Notes: generated by a model not told the origin, from the sequence alone. A stretch of 64,000 nucleotides of DNA from Symsagittifera roscoffensis (GCF_963678635.1 NC_087066.1:47215129-47279128); one strand, 5' to 3'. Shown: positions 28,780-40,459, numbered from the stretch's first letter. Numbers and translations: made by a program.

Positions 28780-30587
28780 TCACGATATTTCATCGGCTAA
28801 TAAAACATAGTTATCTGTACAACTGTACACTCTAAAAATAACAACACCAGCCAAACCAACTGCAGATAAAAAAACATAGAGCATAAAGCTGAAGTAGCTC
28901 AGCCATGTCGCTAATGTATCGTCATAAGTCAACAATGAGTAATCTCCAAAACCAATGCTACTGATTGTTATGTAACAGAAGTACAATGACGTAACAAAAC
29001 CCATTTCGTCTTGTCTGAAAGTGTCAATCAGGGTCGCGGCTACGAAGACGAAAAGCCCGTAAAAAATCAGAAGGAATATAATGATGACAATGATTTTGCG
29101 GGACTGGGTAGGAATCGACTTAGCCACAGTTTTGCTCCTCAAGAGAAGAAGTTTTTCAAACTTGACCAGCAGTTGGTGCACAATCTCCCCCCAGTAGGAG
29201 ACGACGCTGAAGAAAAGGGGGACTCCTACAATTCCATAAATGATGGTGATGGTTTTACCGAGTGAAGTGGTTGGCACTATGTTTCCGTACCCTGAAATTC
29301 ATTCAAAGATAATGACGCTCATCTTTATTTAAAACTTTTCTTTCGAAAATTTCGGCCGAGTGTAGGTGGCTCAGAAGAATTGAGATTTTTGACTCCTTGT
29401 TTCCATTGGCACAAAAATTTTCTGCACTTCATACTAACATGGATAAAATATCAAAGTCACACAATCTATAGCTGTTTGAAACCTGAATACTAAACGTTTT
29501 TCGAAAATCCAGAGGCGTTCGTGTGCCAAAATTAAAAATTTCAGATCAATTTATGTATAAGTTACCAGGTTATGGTATATGGTATAGATTTCTCATGTTA
29601 CAAACAGAGGCGGATCTAGGATTTTCACGAAGGATTTTCGAAAATTTTGTCGACCTTTTTTTCGTTGACTAAGTTGAGTTATAAACAATTTAATCAAAAT
29701 GACAAGAAAGATGAAAATTGATAATCGTGTTTATTTTGAAAAACTCACCAATAGTTGTGACGACAGTGAAACTGTAGAATAAAGCATTGGGCCATGTCCA
29801 GATAGTCTCTTTGCCCAGTTTTGACTCCCAATATTTTTCCAACTCGGTCGAATTGTGTCGCAACTGTTTCAGCGCCCCTGCCAGAAACTCGGTCACATTT
29901 GAGAACTCCGCGTTGTAGGTTCGCTCCAGCCACTCTTGTATGAAATCGAACAGCAAAAAGTCGTTTTCTGAGGTCACGCGAACAGCTCCTTGTTGCTCAA
30001 CTGTGTGGAAAATTACCATACCAAGTAGTAAATACAAAATAAGTATTAAAATTCCGATTATTGACATGGGAGCGGCGCTGATATTGTTAAATTCGCTGTA
30101 GAAACCAGTGCGAATTTTTCTTCTTTGAGGGAGTGATTTACAACATGGATCGCAATGGTAGCCATCCAGTGCAACATATTGTGACTCTAAACTATTTTCT
30201 CTTGAAAAAGAATATTTTAAATGAAGTGGCTTTTGTTCTATTGATTCAAAGTCGGAGCATATGCTGCTGTTATCCATTAGCAAATCAACATTCTCAGCAG
30301 GAGATTCTTCTGTTTTGATGTTTGTTTTGCCGTTAGAAGTTTTTTCATCTCCACATTTGACCATTTCAATTATTTCTTTCGCCTCATGGAACATTTCAGC
30401 TGATATGAAATTGGATGAACTATTGGCGGTAGACTTGCTGTCGACGTGCGTTTGGGATTCCACAAGACGTTTTTGACTGCTATTTTGATCTTTGCAGACG
30501 CATCGGCAGGTTTTGCTGGCAACAAATGCAATTTCACCATTTAGCGAGTTTCTATGATATCCATTTTTTGGTGCTTCACTAGCCGCC
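28780..30587 (-). CDS. Two-pore-domain potassium channel (K2P/KCNK family)
   Basis: The firm exons are 29749-30587 and 28780-29291, joined by a 457-bp GT-AG intron (GTGAGT at 29748, CAG before 29291). The splice completes the first selectivity filter, TTIG|YGN. The protein shows the K2P order: a long cytosolic N-terminal part, M1 (IIGILILILYLLLGMVIF), an extracellular loop of about 68 aa with NVT and NST glycosylation sites, P1 with TTIGYG, and M2 (TIIYGIVGVPLFF). M3 (IIVIIIFLLIFYGLFVFVA), P2 with SSIGFGD, M4 and a short C-terminus follow. K2P channels are dimers that carry background K+ current across the plasma membrane. The frame runs open upstream of 30587 without an ATG. Translation therefore starts either in an upstream exon (candidate at 33207-33367) or at the internal ATG at 30394. 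I cannot assign the subfamily. Confidence 0.9.
29605..29665 (+). mobile_element. hAT-like terminal fragment in K2P intron
   Basis: CAGAGGCGGATCTAGGATTT is one terminus of the hAT-like MITE family, followed by about 40 bp of its interior up to GTCGACC. The rest is missing. It lies inside the channel gene's intron. Confidence 0.6.
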
Positions 30588-30604
30588 CTTAAACACAAAA
30601 GCAC

Positions 30605-31640
30605 TTTATGGAGTGGACTTTAGATATGGAGAGTACTATTAGAGAGCCGAAACATCAATTCAGCTACAGATGCTGTAGCTGAAAAAGTTGGCGCGTTCAA
30701 GAGTGCCAAAGTATTAAAAGACCGGAAAATAAAAAGTGTTCAAGAGTGCCAAAAATTGACGCTTTATGCTATTAGTCACGTTTTGTCCTTGCTTCGAAGA
30801 AATTTCCTCCATCTTCCAGTGGGGGGCTATTCTCATGACGGAAGGACCGAATGATGGAATTTTTCAACCAATCATAATCGTTAGTCATTTTTACTCATTG
30901 AATGATTTTTGCAAAATTGATCTCAAAATTTGCAGAAACTGGTTTAGGGGCAATTTTGGTTTTTAAGGCCTAATTTTTTTTTCCAAATTGAAATTTCCGC
31001 GATTTCTGTGAGAAATTTGAAGACTCAATTCTGAATGGCTGAAAATAACTGAAAATAAGTTTCCAACGTTCGGCCCCTCCATCACGAGGGACCCCACCTT
31101 CCAACGGATTTAAGTTGTTGTTTTGAGACACTTTGTTGATTATTTATGTATTGTTTGCAAACAAACTTTTAAGAAGCTAATATAGTGAGGGACGATTGTT
31201 ATTTTATTTGATGCGTCCATAATTACGTTGGTTTATTGCTGCTTTTCTCGTCAGCGACTGAGCATCTATTGTTCACTTTTGCTCGGTCACCGTAAGCTTC
31301 ATTTTGTAAATAAAGTTTGTGCACTATTGAACATTTTCTTGCTTTTGGTACTCTTTTACTTCGGCACTCGTGTACTTCGGCCTTCTTGTACTGCATTTGT
31401 CATCCACATGAATTTTCTATTTTCCAGATTGCAATGGAAGGATCAAGGTAGCATCCTCCTTCTTGATAGACTAAGTTAAAAGTTACCACCCCACCGTTTA
31501 ATCTGGTTTGAAATAACCATAAGCACTGGGCGTAGAAAAGATGATTCTGATTAGCTATCATCATTGTCCCCTTTAAGAAAAGTCGGAATCCCCTTTAACT
31601 CTACTGCAAAGTCTTGAAAAGTAATTGAGCTTACAGACCA
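30605..31640. other. Gene-free stretch, possibly K2P intron
   Basis: No gene seen. A short duplication, GTTCAAGAGTGCCAAA, occurs twice near 30690-30755. If the candidate first exon is right, this lies within the channel gene's first intron. Confidence 0.4.
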
Positions 31641-31647
31641 AACCAGA

Positions 31648-31700
31648 CAGTTTGTATCATGTATCAGGGCGAAGCCCTAAATGTTCAAGTTGCTCTTTAA
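31648..31700 (-). mobile_element. HINE-like terminus, reverse
   Basis: ATCAGGGCGAAGCCCTAAATGTTC is preceded by ACAGTTTG-like sequence, the inverted 3' terminus of the family. The body beyond it is not recognisable. Confidence 0.4.
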
Positions 31701-32287
31701 CGTCAAAAAAAATTTTTATTTGAAACTTTGATTTTATTTTTTTTTCTATTTTTTTTTTTAAATTATCGCTAAGTTTTTGCATTAAAAATATCACAGTTGT
31801 TCACAGTAGATTTATTTTTAATTTCAGGATAGTTTTAAATTAAAAAAATTAAAAGTTTTGTGAATATTTGAGGCCTGGGAATCAATCTCCTTCCTGCTTT
31901 ATTCGTCTGACGGAAAAACGACACGACAAAATCTCAGCTGATGGTCAGTAAGTCTGACCAAAAACGAGAATTGTTTTTGCTAAAATGCTCGTCAATATAT
32001 CTTCCAAAAACATAGGCTTCAAATTTTTCGACATTCGCAGAAATATTAAACAGCCAAGTAAATTAAGCTTTTTTGCAGTAAAATACGTCGGTGACAATGC
32101 TTTAAAGATATAGATTTTTACTGATGATAATGAAATTTATTGGATTTGTTGGTTACAAAAATGATCAATTAAACTGCACCAGATGATCCGTTACACGGTC
32201 CAATTTTGCCACAACAATCGACTATCTGCACAGCATTTAACCGGATACCTGTTTTCTGTGCGAGTTGCATCGCATTATCCAATCACA

Positions 32288-32715
32288 CTGGGGCGGATTT
32301 AGGGGAGGGGGGCGGGGGGATGGACGCTTCTTTCTCTCAAGGATTCGACCTCCTGCCGACCCAAAAGGTCCCCCCTTTGTACTATTTTGAGATATCCACT
32401 TTTGTTGACAGACATGAAAAATTTTCTAAAGGCGCCTTTGGCGCCAATATATACGTAATTTGAGGCCCAAAAAAAAACGCAATTTCTTGGTCAAAAATTT
32501 CGAAAAAGTGCCTAAAAACACTTTTTTTGGCCTGTTTTTTTTCAAAATTTTGCCTGCCGCGCTGAAAATTTTGCCAAAACAGTCTTTTTGTTAGTGTTTT
32601 TGGTGCTTTGAGAGAGCTCGAAAAATCAATAGGTCCGACCTAAAAAAATGGTCGACACTAGTTTCGAAAATTTTCTGCCCCTCCGCCCCTCGAGAAAATC
32701 CTAGATACGCCCCTG
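32288..32715 (-). mobile_element. hAT-like MITE with 7/8 target duplication
   Basis: The left end is CTGGGGCGGATTTAGGGG and the right end CCTAGATACGCCCCTG, 428 bp. The flanks CAATCACA (32280-32287) and CAATCACT (32716-32723) match at 7 of 8 positions. Orientation is opposite to the 27844 copy; the G-run is at the left. Confidence 0.8.
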
Positions 32716-33206
32716 CAATCACTCTTTGTGTAAAATTTCCGAAGAAAATTTCTAGTTTTGAGGAACGGGGTTGATTAATAATCGATTAATTGTAGATTAG
32801 ATTTTTAATATAAAATAATAATCAGGTCTACTTACACTAAAGATCTTAACGATTGAATGATCTTCGGCATCATGGTGAAATAAAAATCTTAAACATAACC
32901 TAAATCGAGTTTTTTGTTATGTTCTATATTGTTAAAATAATGCAGCTCAAGTCATGACTAAAACCACTATTATGAACTTTCACTCAACTTTTTTTGCATT
33001 TTTTTCGTCAGTGCTAATTTGCGGTGAAATTTTTAATAAAACCATAATGCTTCACCACTATATAATCGAAACAAAAAAGTCTTTGTTCAAGAATAAAAAT
33101 TGACTTTCCCAATTCTGTGCCAATTTTTCCAATTTTTATGCATAGCTTATTTGAAATACAAAGCGTTTATTACAACGCGATTTAATAAAAATTGAATTTT
33201 TCTAAC

Positions 33207-33367
33207 CGAATACTCCGACCATCTTTTGAAAGAGTAGGAGCATTGTCACCAGTTTCCAACATAAAAGATCCCATGTTCAGACCCTCCGTCTCTTCCGCGT
33301 CTAGTGCATATCGCGTAGGTCCTTTCAAACGTCGGTGTCTTCCGATAAGCAAGCTGAATAAATTCAT
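33207..33367 (-). CDS. Candidate first coding exon of the K2P channel
   Basis: A 61-codon frame begins at an ATG (33367) with an in-frame stop upstream and codes MNLFSLLIGRHRRLKGPTRY onward. A GT at 33206 (CG|GTTAGA) would end the exon after two bases of a codon. This is exactly the phase needed by the channel exon that starts at 30587 after an AG. The joined product would be 503 aa and the intron 2619 bp. The donor is weak and no other exon between them was tested. Otherwise this is an isolated small frame of 61 codons ending at 33182. Confidence 0.35.
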
Positions 33368-33407
33368 GATCACAGTTTTATTGTGCTTCAAAAACGGCTG
33401 TTTTTAG

Positions 33408-33952
33408 ATTTGAAGTTTGAGCACATATCGGCAGCTTAAAATTTTTTGCTGTATTTAGTAAGCTAATACGCAAGATATAATTATTTGGGATGTAAATTTT
33501 GCATTTACGTAACTGACAGTCATAATTTATGTTCAAATGGGCCTATGATTGTTTAAAAAATATAAATAAATGCTTGCAAAAAATGGCGCTGAATTTTTTT
33601 TACATATGCAATTCAATTTCGTAACGAAATAAAATATTGTAATGTTGTGTTATTGCAGTGTATAAAAATTAACTAAACTACATAACATATGGTAGTCTAG
33701 TATTACCATATGAGCACGAAACAACGCCAAAGATATGCTTGATGAAGCGAAAAAGTCAATGAACAAGCTGAAGCAACTAGGTAGCGAAAGTTTACAGTGT
33801 TATGAGTTAGTATACCACATGTTTGGTTAGTAATTATGTCTGCAATCCAATGATAATTATTTAACCATTCAGTGAGTAACCCAAGCCCGAGCTCCAAAAC
33901 CATTGTCAAGTTTTCCTCCCCATAGAAAAAGAACCCTTTCACAAGCAGAAGC
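33408..33952. other. Gene-free stretch
   Basis: No supported gene. A - strand frame at 33703-34017 runs partly into the repeat end at 33961 and has no recognisable domain. Confidence 0.45.
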
Positions 33953-33960
33953 GTTAGTAT

Positions 33961-34020
33961 CAGGGGCGGATTTAGGAGGGTTTGGACGCTCGTCGGGATT
34001 CGACATCTCACCATCATTCA
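33961..34020 (-). mobile_element. hAT-like terminal fragment
   Basis: CAGGGGCGGATTTAGGAGGG followed by GGGATTCGAC is the G-run terminus of the MITE family; only about 60 bp remains. Confidence 0.6.
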
Positions 34021-34425
34021 GTTGGTGCCAAAACAGACTCAATTAACATTTTTGGCTCTTTATCCTCCTCTCCCCTCTTTATTGGCTCCTTGTTCCCAAT
34101 ATTTTCAAATTTTACAAATGAAAAATTTGGTCACAATTTTTTTCCGACTGATTATAGTGATTTTGACACGCAACTTAATTGAATCATGACAAACATATTT
34201 GTTCTTCTTAGCTAACCTTTTAAAACCACTTTTTACATTCAATATGAATGTTGGTGGAAGTGAGTGGGGAGAAAAGTTAAAGAGCCCAGTTTCAAACTAC
34301 AAAAGTTTGAAGAATATTTATTGCCAACTACTGTATAAAATTGAGTGCCAAAAATGATTGTGAAATAATTGCCCAGTAATGGAAAAATTTAAATAATGTA
34401 AAATTATTCGATCAAGTTTAAAGTT

Positions 34426-34506
34426 CGCCCTGATGCGAGCAGTTTTGTTTCCATTTCAGATTACCACTCAATCTGAAAGGGAAACAAAACTGCTCGAATC
34501 AGGGCG
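34426..34506. repeat. 81-bp palindrome of two HINE-like ends
   Basis: Arms 34426-34462 and 34470-34506 are 37 bp with 35 complementary pairs and a 7-bp loop (ACCACTC). Each arm contains the family's terminus, CGCCCTGAT then CGAGCAGTTTTGTTTCC, so two element ends meet tail to tail. Confidence 0.9.
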
Positions 34507-34785
34507 AAGCCTTGAATAATCCGGCCGCCTTTTCAGCTTTATCGAATAATGTTCACTTTTGACGCTATGCCAAGTACAAACTGAAACATTTTGCTTAAAA
34601 GAAAGTACTAAATAGAACAAATAGCATGCCTCAACTTAAATTGGAACAATTACTAAGACGCATTTAGTCTCATTCTGAAAACTTTTCCTATATCTTGATT
34701 TTTCCACCAAAAATGGTTACCAAAATTAATTACCCTAGGTATATGTCACATTTTTATCTCTCGGTTGATAATCATAAGTATTTAT
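34470..34785 (-). mobile_element. HINE-like element, reverse, truncated
   Basis: After the inverted terminus (CAGGGCGAAGCCTTGAATAA, CCGCCTTTT), the body matches the reverse complement of the 41176 copy in order: an AAGTACAAA block near 34572, then AAATTGGAACAATTACTAAG near 34640. It breaks off against the next copy. Confidence 0.6.
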
Positions 34786-35060
34786 ATTCCGAAATACGAA
34801 AAAAGTGCGCAATATCTATGCTTTGTGTGATTTTTTTGTTCAGTCAATTTTCGACTTGTTAACAAAGCATTTTTGACGGAGTTTTTTAAACCATCTGAGA
34901 GATATCGTTATCTTAGGCCCAGTTTTTAAAAAAAAAAACATTTCACTTGAGATATTTTCGTAAAGTAACGGGCGCTTACAAAAATTATTGATTTGGTCAG
35001 TTTGAGATAACAAAAGTGCGGTATACTGTGTACTTATAACATGTGTAAGGAACAAACTTA
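34786..35060 (+). mobile_element. HINE-like element, truncated at 3' side
   Basis: It begins with a diverged left end, ATTCCGAAATACGAAAAAAG. ATATCTATGCTTTGTG, TTTTTGACGGAG and TTTTCGTAAAGTAACGGG then follow in the order seen at 41176 and 44931. The right terminus is missing. Confidence 0.6.
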
Positions 35061-35159
35061 TGCGTTCAGCAAAGTAATTGAGGTCAGAAATTTAATCCTA
35101 CTATCACAATAGGGATAAAATAAAGAAAAATGAAAAGAAAAGCTTTTTTTTTTAAATTT

Positions 35160-35785
35160 TGTTCCGACTTTTGAAACGAAAGTAACAGAACATTTGCGCT
35201 CGGGTGGTTTTTTTTCTTCAGAAAAATGTTGACTTTTCAACTGGTCATTTTTGACTCAATTTGTAAATTTTATTCAAAAAGTATGGATGCACTGAGCTGA
35301 AATTAAAAAAAAATCAGTTGTGATCATTTTTGTAAAATTATATTTGTTTAAATATTACCAATTTGGCCGATTTGGGACGATTGACCACTACGTTAGAAAT
35401 GGATAAATAATCCGTCTAAAAAATTGTTCCAATATGGTTGTAGTAGGCTATTACCCATAACTTTCATGTGAGTAGAAACTACCAGAGGGAGCAAAACCTA
35501 CCACTTTGTACTTTATGTTGGCGTCTGGGATGATTTTCACAAAAAATCTCAAATTAAAAAGAAAATTTTTTCCAGTTTTTTGATTACATTTAATTTTTCG
35601 ATGTTATTACTGCTTCATAGACCTTAAAACTTAAAAGGCAGTCGGAACATTTAGGGCAATGCCCTGATACGAGTTGTTTTGTTTTCCTTATAATTAAGTG
35701 CAGTCAGAACATTCAAGTGCAGTCGGAACATTCAAGTGCGGTCGGAACATTCAGGGCTTTGCCCTGATATACGAGCAGTCTTGTT
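35160..35785 (+). mobile_element. HINE-like element with duplicated 3' ends
   Basis: The left end is TGTTCCGACTTTTGAAACGA. The internal inverted partner AGTCGGAACA lies at about 35641, followed by hairpin AGGGCAATGCCCT and the TTGTTTT terminus near 35690. Beyond this, AAGTGCAGTCRGAACATTC occurs two more times, then AAGTGCGGTCGGAACATTC with a complete second hairpin (CAGGGCTTTGCCCTG) and terminus GAGCAGTCTTGTT. The copy therefore carries at least two complete 3' ends. Confidence 0.75.
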
Positions 35786-36199
35786 AAGTTTTACTAAGTG
35801 CTGATTGACCGTATGTGCAAAAACAATCCAATGCTGATCTAATTGATCCGAACAAAACAAAAAACAGAAATTCAAAAAATGTTTGGCTGAATTTTGCACA
35901 AAAATTGATAAAGAGAAAACTGTTTTTAAAATAACAAAAATCGAGGTATTTTGAATTCCAATAAGTAATGCCAAAAAAAATTTCAAACGAGTCTACGATA
36001 AAAACATAAAAAAGTAATTTTTGTAAAAGAGAAAACCACTACGTTAGAAACTTAGCAATAATACAGCATAGATTAGCAGTTGCAGTAACCTTGATATTGG
36101 TCCAACTTGAGGGTTTTAGAAAGCTAATCAATTTAACATACCTACTTAGACTGAAATAAACACTAACCGAATCACAAGAAAATAAAGAATAAGGTATAT

Positions 36200-37480
36200 A
36201 GTAAAATCACTCTTGCCGAACAAAAACGAAGAGCTACACTTTCATCATATTTGGGATGGAAGAAGCACAACGCCCATTCACATTCAGACTAGAAAAAGTC
36301 GATGTAAACACCAAAGATATTGGCCTGTAACTTTTGCAAAAACTTAAAAAAACTATTTTTGTATCACGTTCGCGTCTTATAAAACATTTCTTTAAGCCAC
36401 AAAAGGTTCTAAAAAGTTACATCAGCTTTGTGAAAAATTGGACGAGGAGAAAAGGTTGCTATCTCGCTTGACGAAAGTAAGCTCAACTAAAAATCGCAGA
36501 AGTGGCTCAGCATCACGATGATTGAATTCGGCGAGTACCCATCAATAAAAAAATTAGTGCTACTTGAAAACTTGTCCCTAGAAGAATTTTATTAATTCAA
36601 ATCACTTCATGGAGACAACAATCCGCTCGGCAAAATTTTAATAGAATCTAGCCGCATGTGGTACTGCTACGGCAGTAGCCAGATGTTACCTAAAAAAGTC
36701 GGTAATTATAGTATGTAATGCCGGTCAAGGTTAAGTTTATGATGCAATGCATCAAAAAGATTGCTATCAGATTCAGTGTGCTAAACATCAATGATGAAAT
36801 ATGTGCCTATTGATCAATCTGTAGAAAAAAGGTTGAATCGTAAATTGCTCAATTCAACTTTAAAATACATCTAGTTTTTAGCTAAGATCGCTTGATATCA
36901 CATGGTGCAGCCAAAAAGATTTACAAATTGAGAGAACAGCACGGGAACCCGGTGTACTGGGCAACGACTTAACTAGACAATCATCGTTTTAAAAATACTT
37001 GGACCAGTTTATGATGGCAGCAACAGTAGAAGAAAATGTGGTTCCCAAAATAGTACTGCTATATCCAATTAAAAATCAATAGAATCAATACTTAGGCCCA
37101 GATAGAAAGAAGCCAGAATATAACAAGATATGCATGCAAAATCAAAAATTGCAGCAGAAATTACATGAAACAAAACAGGAGGTGACAGGAAGGAGGTAAA
37201 AATGGTTCCTATTGTCAGAGTTATTTGTCATTCCAAGAGGTCAAAAGTGTCAGATACGGGAGGCACAAACTGCGTCCAAGGGCAAAAGACATATTGGAGT
37301 CATAAGAAACGTTCCATGCAGCCCTAACTGCACAAGCAGTCAAGTCAAAACTAAAAACGCTATAACATGAATTAGTTATGACCTCTTTGTCTCGAAGATC
37401 TGAAAGGTGACACAGCTCGACACACCTACGTTCAACACGGCGCTAGGTAATTAAAACAACAGGTCATTATGACCATAAGA
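36200..37480 (+). pseudogene. Unidentified coding-like relic
   Basis: Less AT-rich than its surroundings, with frames that look coding but are full of stops. One frame reads KVAISLDES near 36450 and later KKLVLLENLSLEEFY near 36550. Another, at 37150-37350, is rich in Lys, Arg and Gln. The pattern suggests a decayed transposon protein, but I cannot name a family. Confidence 0.3.
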
Positions 37481-38560
37481 CTTTAGGACGTCAAATAAAA
37501 GTTATTACAAGTAAAATGAGCAGTTCAATTTTAGGCTTTTTCAATTTCTCAGAAACACAATGTGGAGAATAGCGTGTAGAGTTGATTTAAAGTTCCAACA
37601 AAAACTGTTGTCGTCTTAACAGCTGTCGTTTTATTTGCCAGTCTACGTTCGGTGCACTTTCTTCGGACAAAATATTGAACAGTGCTCAGAAGTTTGAACA
37701 CAGTAAACATACAACAGATTAATGTCCATCACAAATAAAAATAAAATAAGAATCGATAGAGTTCAGAGCACCTCAAAACAGATGTAATCATTCAAAAGTT
37801 TCGGACAAGTCAAGAAACAGTATAGGTATGGTAACACTTTTTCTGTAACGCTTTTGAAGAAATCGAGAAGCAGTTGCATTAATTACAAAAAAAGTGTTTT
37901 GAACAACCATTTGAGACAAGAAAAGGATCAAATGCAATGCATCAAAATCAGTTTGTGGTTGCGCGCTGATTCCGAATATTCAAGAAATGTGAGCTGAAAG
38001 GCTTAGTCAGCATGTTGAAAAAAAGCTCGAAAATCAAATAAGAGTTTTCCTTTCTAACTTATTGGTTCAACTCTCGTACAGTTCAATATCGCAATGATTA
38101 TATATACCAGGTAATTTTTTATTGAAGATTTTTTTTTTAAGTTGAAATTTGCCAATTTGGCTCGTTTGCCGAAGTAAAATAAAAATTAGTAAAAATTAAA
38201 CCGTTCTACTTTGAATTGAGGAAAGCAATTCCCTCTTACTAATGCTTGCGCTTTGCGTTTCACCCGCCTGCATAATTTATAGGTTATTTTTTGTTCATAT
38301 TGTTCGACTGTTGCAAAAGTTAGCATGCAGGCAGTGGCAAAAATATTTGGTCTACATATATGACCTTGAAAAAAAACCAATAAAACTGTTAACGTGATGT
38401 TTACGCGAGATGGGGGAAACTCTAAAGCATTACAAGACTTAAAAAAATCACTGTGTACTTTGCATGCCGTCAAAAGGAATAAAAAGAAGACAAAATCAAA
38501 GTTTTTGACTTTCATTGATTATTTCTTCATTTTTTAACAAATGAAATACTTTTTTCATTG
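37481..38560. other. Gene-free stretch
   Basis: No supported gene. A fragment GCCAATTTGGCTCGTTTG near 38150 resembles an internal block of the HINE-like family. Confidence 0.4.
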
Positions 38561-38569
38561 ACTCAAGAC

Positions 38570-38615
38570 GGCAATCGGAACACTCGGTGCTTCAGCTTGA
38601 TAGGATTAATCTGAT
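38570..38615 (+). mobile_element. HINE-like 3' terminus fragment
   Basis: GGCAATCGGAACACTCGGTG followed by CTTCAGCTTGATA resembles the right terminus; the hairpin is degraded. Confidence 0.35.
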
Positions 38616-38824
38616 TTTTTTGCGTTCAAAACAGCCATTGCTTATCAGATGTGATCAGTGATACCCGATTTCAGATAAAAGTGAAAAATAGTGAGCAGCG
38701 CAAGAAAAATCAAATATTAGTGCTTCGCCTTATTAGAAGAAAAATAATTTTTTGGTGCCAACCAACAATCCTCAGTTGGCTAACGAAGATTTCTCAATAG
38801 ACACATTAGAAAAAGTTATTATTA

Positions 38825-39230
38825 TTTTCGAAGAAAGTGGAGACTATATGTGCTTGGGGTGGTTTTTTATTCAGACCAAATTCGAAAAAAAATTTCCCCC
38901 ACCTGGAAAACAGACTGCTAAATTAACCTGAATACTAAGACACGCTGAAACGAGTCTAGCTAATTTGCTTCTGTTATACTTTGATGCTAAAACTGTAACG
39001 CGAAATATTTACGCGTTGTGAATTATCGCGCACTGATAAATTGTTTCACATTGAAGTAAGGCAAGCTTGTTTGTCGTAATAAATCCATATACGGTTCTAA
39101 TTCCAACACTTTAAATTTGATATTCTAGCCCAATTTTCAGGGTTTATCAATATTTTATTCACCTAAAACGAGATGAGTTAAGAGGCATTCCAAAAACATA
39201 AAGTTTCGCCCTGATACAAGCAGTCAATCT
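38825..39230 (+). mobile_element. HINE-like element, diverged and shortened
   Basis: It shares TTTCGAAGAAAGTGGAGA, GTGCTTGGGGTGG and TTCAGACCAAATTCGA with the left parts of better copies, a GTAACGCGAAATATTTACGCG block near 38995, and a right end TTCGCCCTGATACAAGCAGT at 39206. Confidence 0.55.
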
Positions 39231-39299
39231 AGATTTTTTCTACGAGGGGGCCCTTTGAGTGGTGGCAGTGCTGGGTCGTACGTTTAGGGGGAAACCGGG

Positions 39300-39535
39300 T
39301 CGAGGTGCTCGATTTTTGTCTCGACTTTCTCGATTAAAAAACGGTATGTCTCGACTTTCTCGACCGGGCTTCGGTATGTTTCGACTTTCTCGACCAAATG
39401 TTGGTATGTTTCGACTTTCTCGACCCAACAAAACTAATGTTCGACTTTATTCGACCCAGCTCAGATTTGTTTCGACTTTAGCGACCAAAATTCAATGTTT
39501 CGACTCTCGACTTTCTCGACCGACATTTTGTAAAA
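39300..39535 (+). repeat. 30-bp minisatellite (TCGACTTTCTCGACC)
   Basis: About seven degenerate units of roughly 30 bp are built on TTTCGACTTTCTCGACC, followed by a variable part ending in GGTATG. Because 30 is divisible by three, frames stay open on both strands and encode a repeated GMFRLSRPN-like decapeptide. I take this as a consequence of the repeat, not as a gene. Confidence 0.8.
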
Positions 39536-39539
39536 CTTT

Positions 39540-40459
39540 TGTTGAATCGTATGATCTCTCTAAATTCGCCCTTAAGTTTTAAGCTACCCGATTAAACACC
39601 TCAGTTTCAGCAACCTTGAAACCTATATATGATAACCTTAATATGGTTGTTCATTTATCATAACGCTAAAAAAAACTACGATAGCTGATCTTTTAGATTA
39701 CGTAATCATTTGTTATCTTTTCAAGCTTTCAGCTAACTGGTAAAATTATTGTACTTGTTAGAGTAATTCTATCTGCCTGAGTACAGCACGTGACCATATG
39801 ACAGTGCCCTTGACCTAGCAAACAATCTTATCTGATGAATCCTTCATACTAATCAAAATGCGTGAAGTGGCAAAATCTTCACGAGTACGGTTGATTTTGT
39901 GAAGCTATATGGTGCTTTGAAGTTAATCGTATTTCTTCATTAGAGCACAAACTTTACGAATACCGGCTCCAAATTTTAGAGGTAACGAGCATAAGAGATA
40001 ACGAGGTTTAGAGCATGTTTAGAGCAGGAGGACAAGTTGCACCCGATTTAACGATATGTTTCAGCAATTTAACGATACTTTCTTCTCAATTTCTGTTTCA
40101 ATTTTTGAACTAAGTAAAAGTGACACTGTTCAGAAATTGATTAATTAATGTATACAACTCGGTGATTTGCACTGTGAGACCATTCCGACTCATTACTCTT
40201 GTCAATTAACTAATGTAACTTTTATACAAAAAATTTCAATTCAAGCAAAATTCGAATCAATTATTCAAAGAGGAGTTGAACATTCGTAATGCCAATATTC
40301 GCCCGCAAAAATTTGAGCTCAACAAAACTGGTTGGCTGCATCCAGTTTTGCAGTTTGCGCATTTTTTCCGGATTCTGTTTCAAAATTCGGTTTTTTTCTC
40401 AAGTTTTTCAAACACAGATCTAATCATCAGTAAAAATGCTGTTGTCGAAATAAACGATT
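39540..40459. other. Gene-free stretch
   Basis: No gene or repeat terminus seen. Confidence 0.45.

Noticed and set aside
39240-39582. Overlapping frames of 63 (-) and 107 (+) codons as a repetitive protein gene
   Set aside because: Openness on both strands follows from a 30-bp repeat whose length is divisible by three; no start context or flanking exons.
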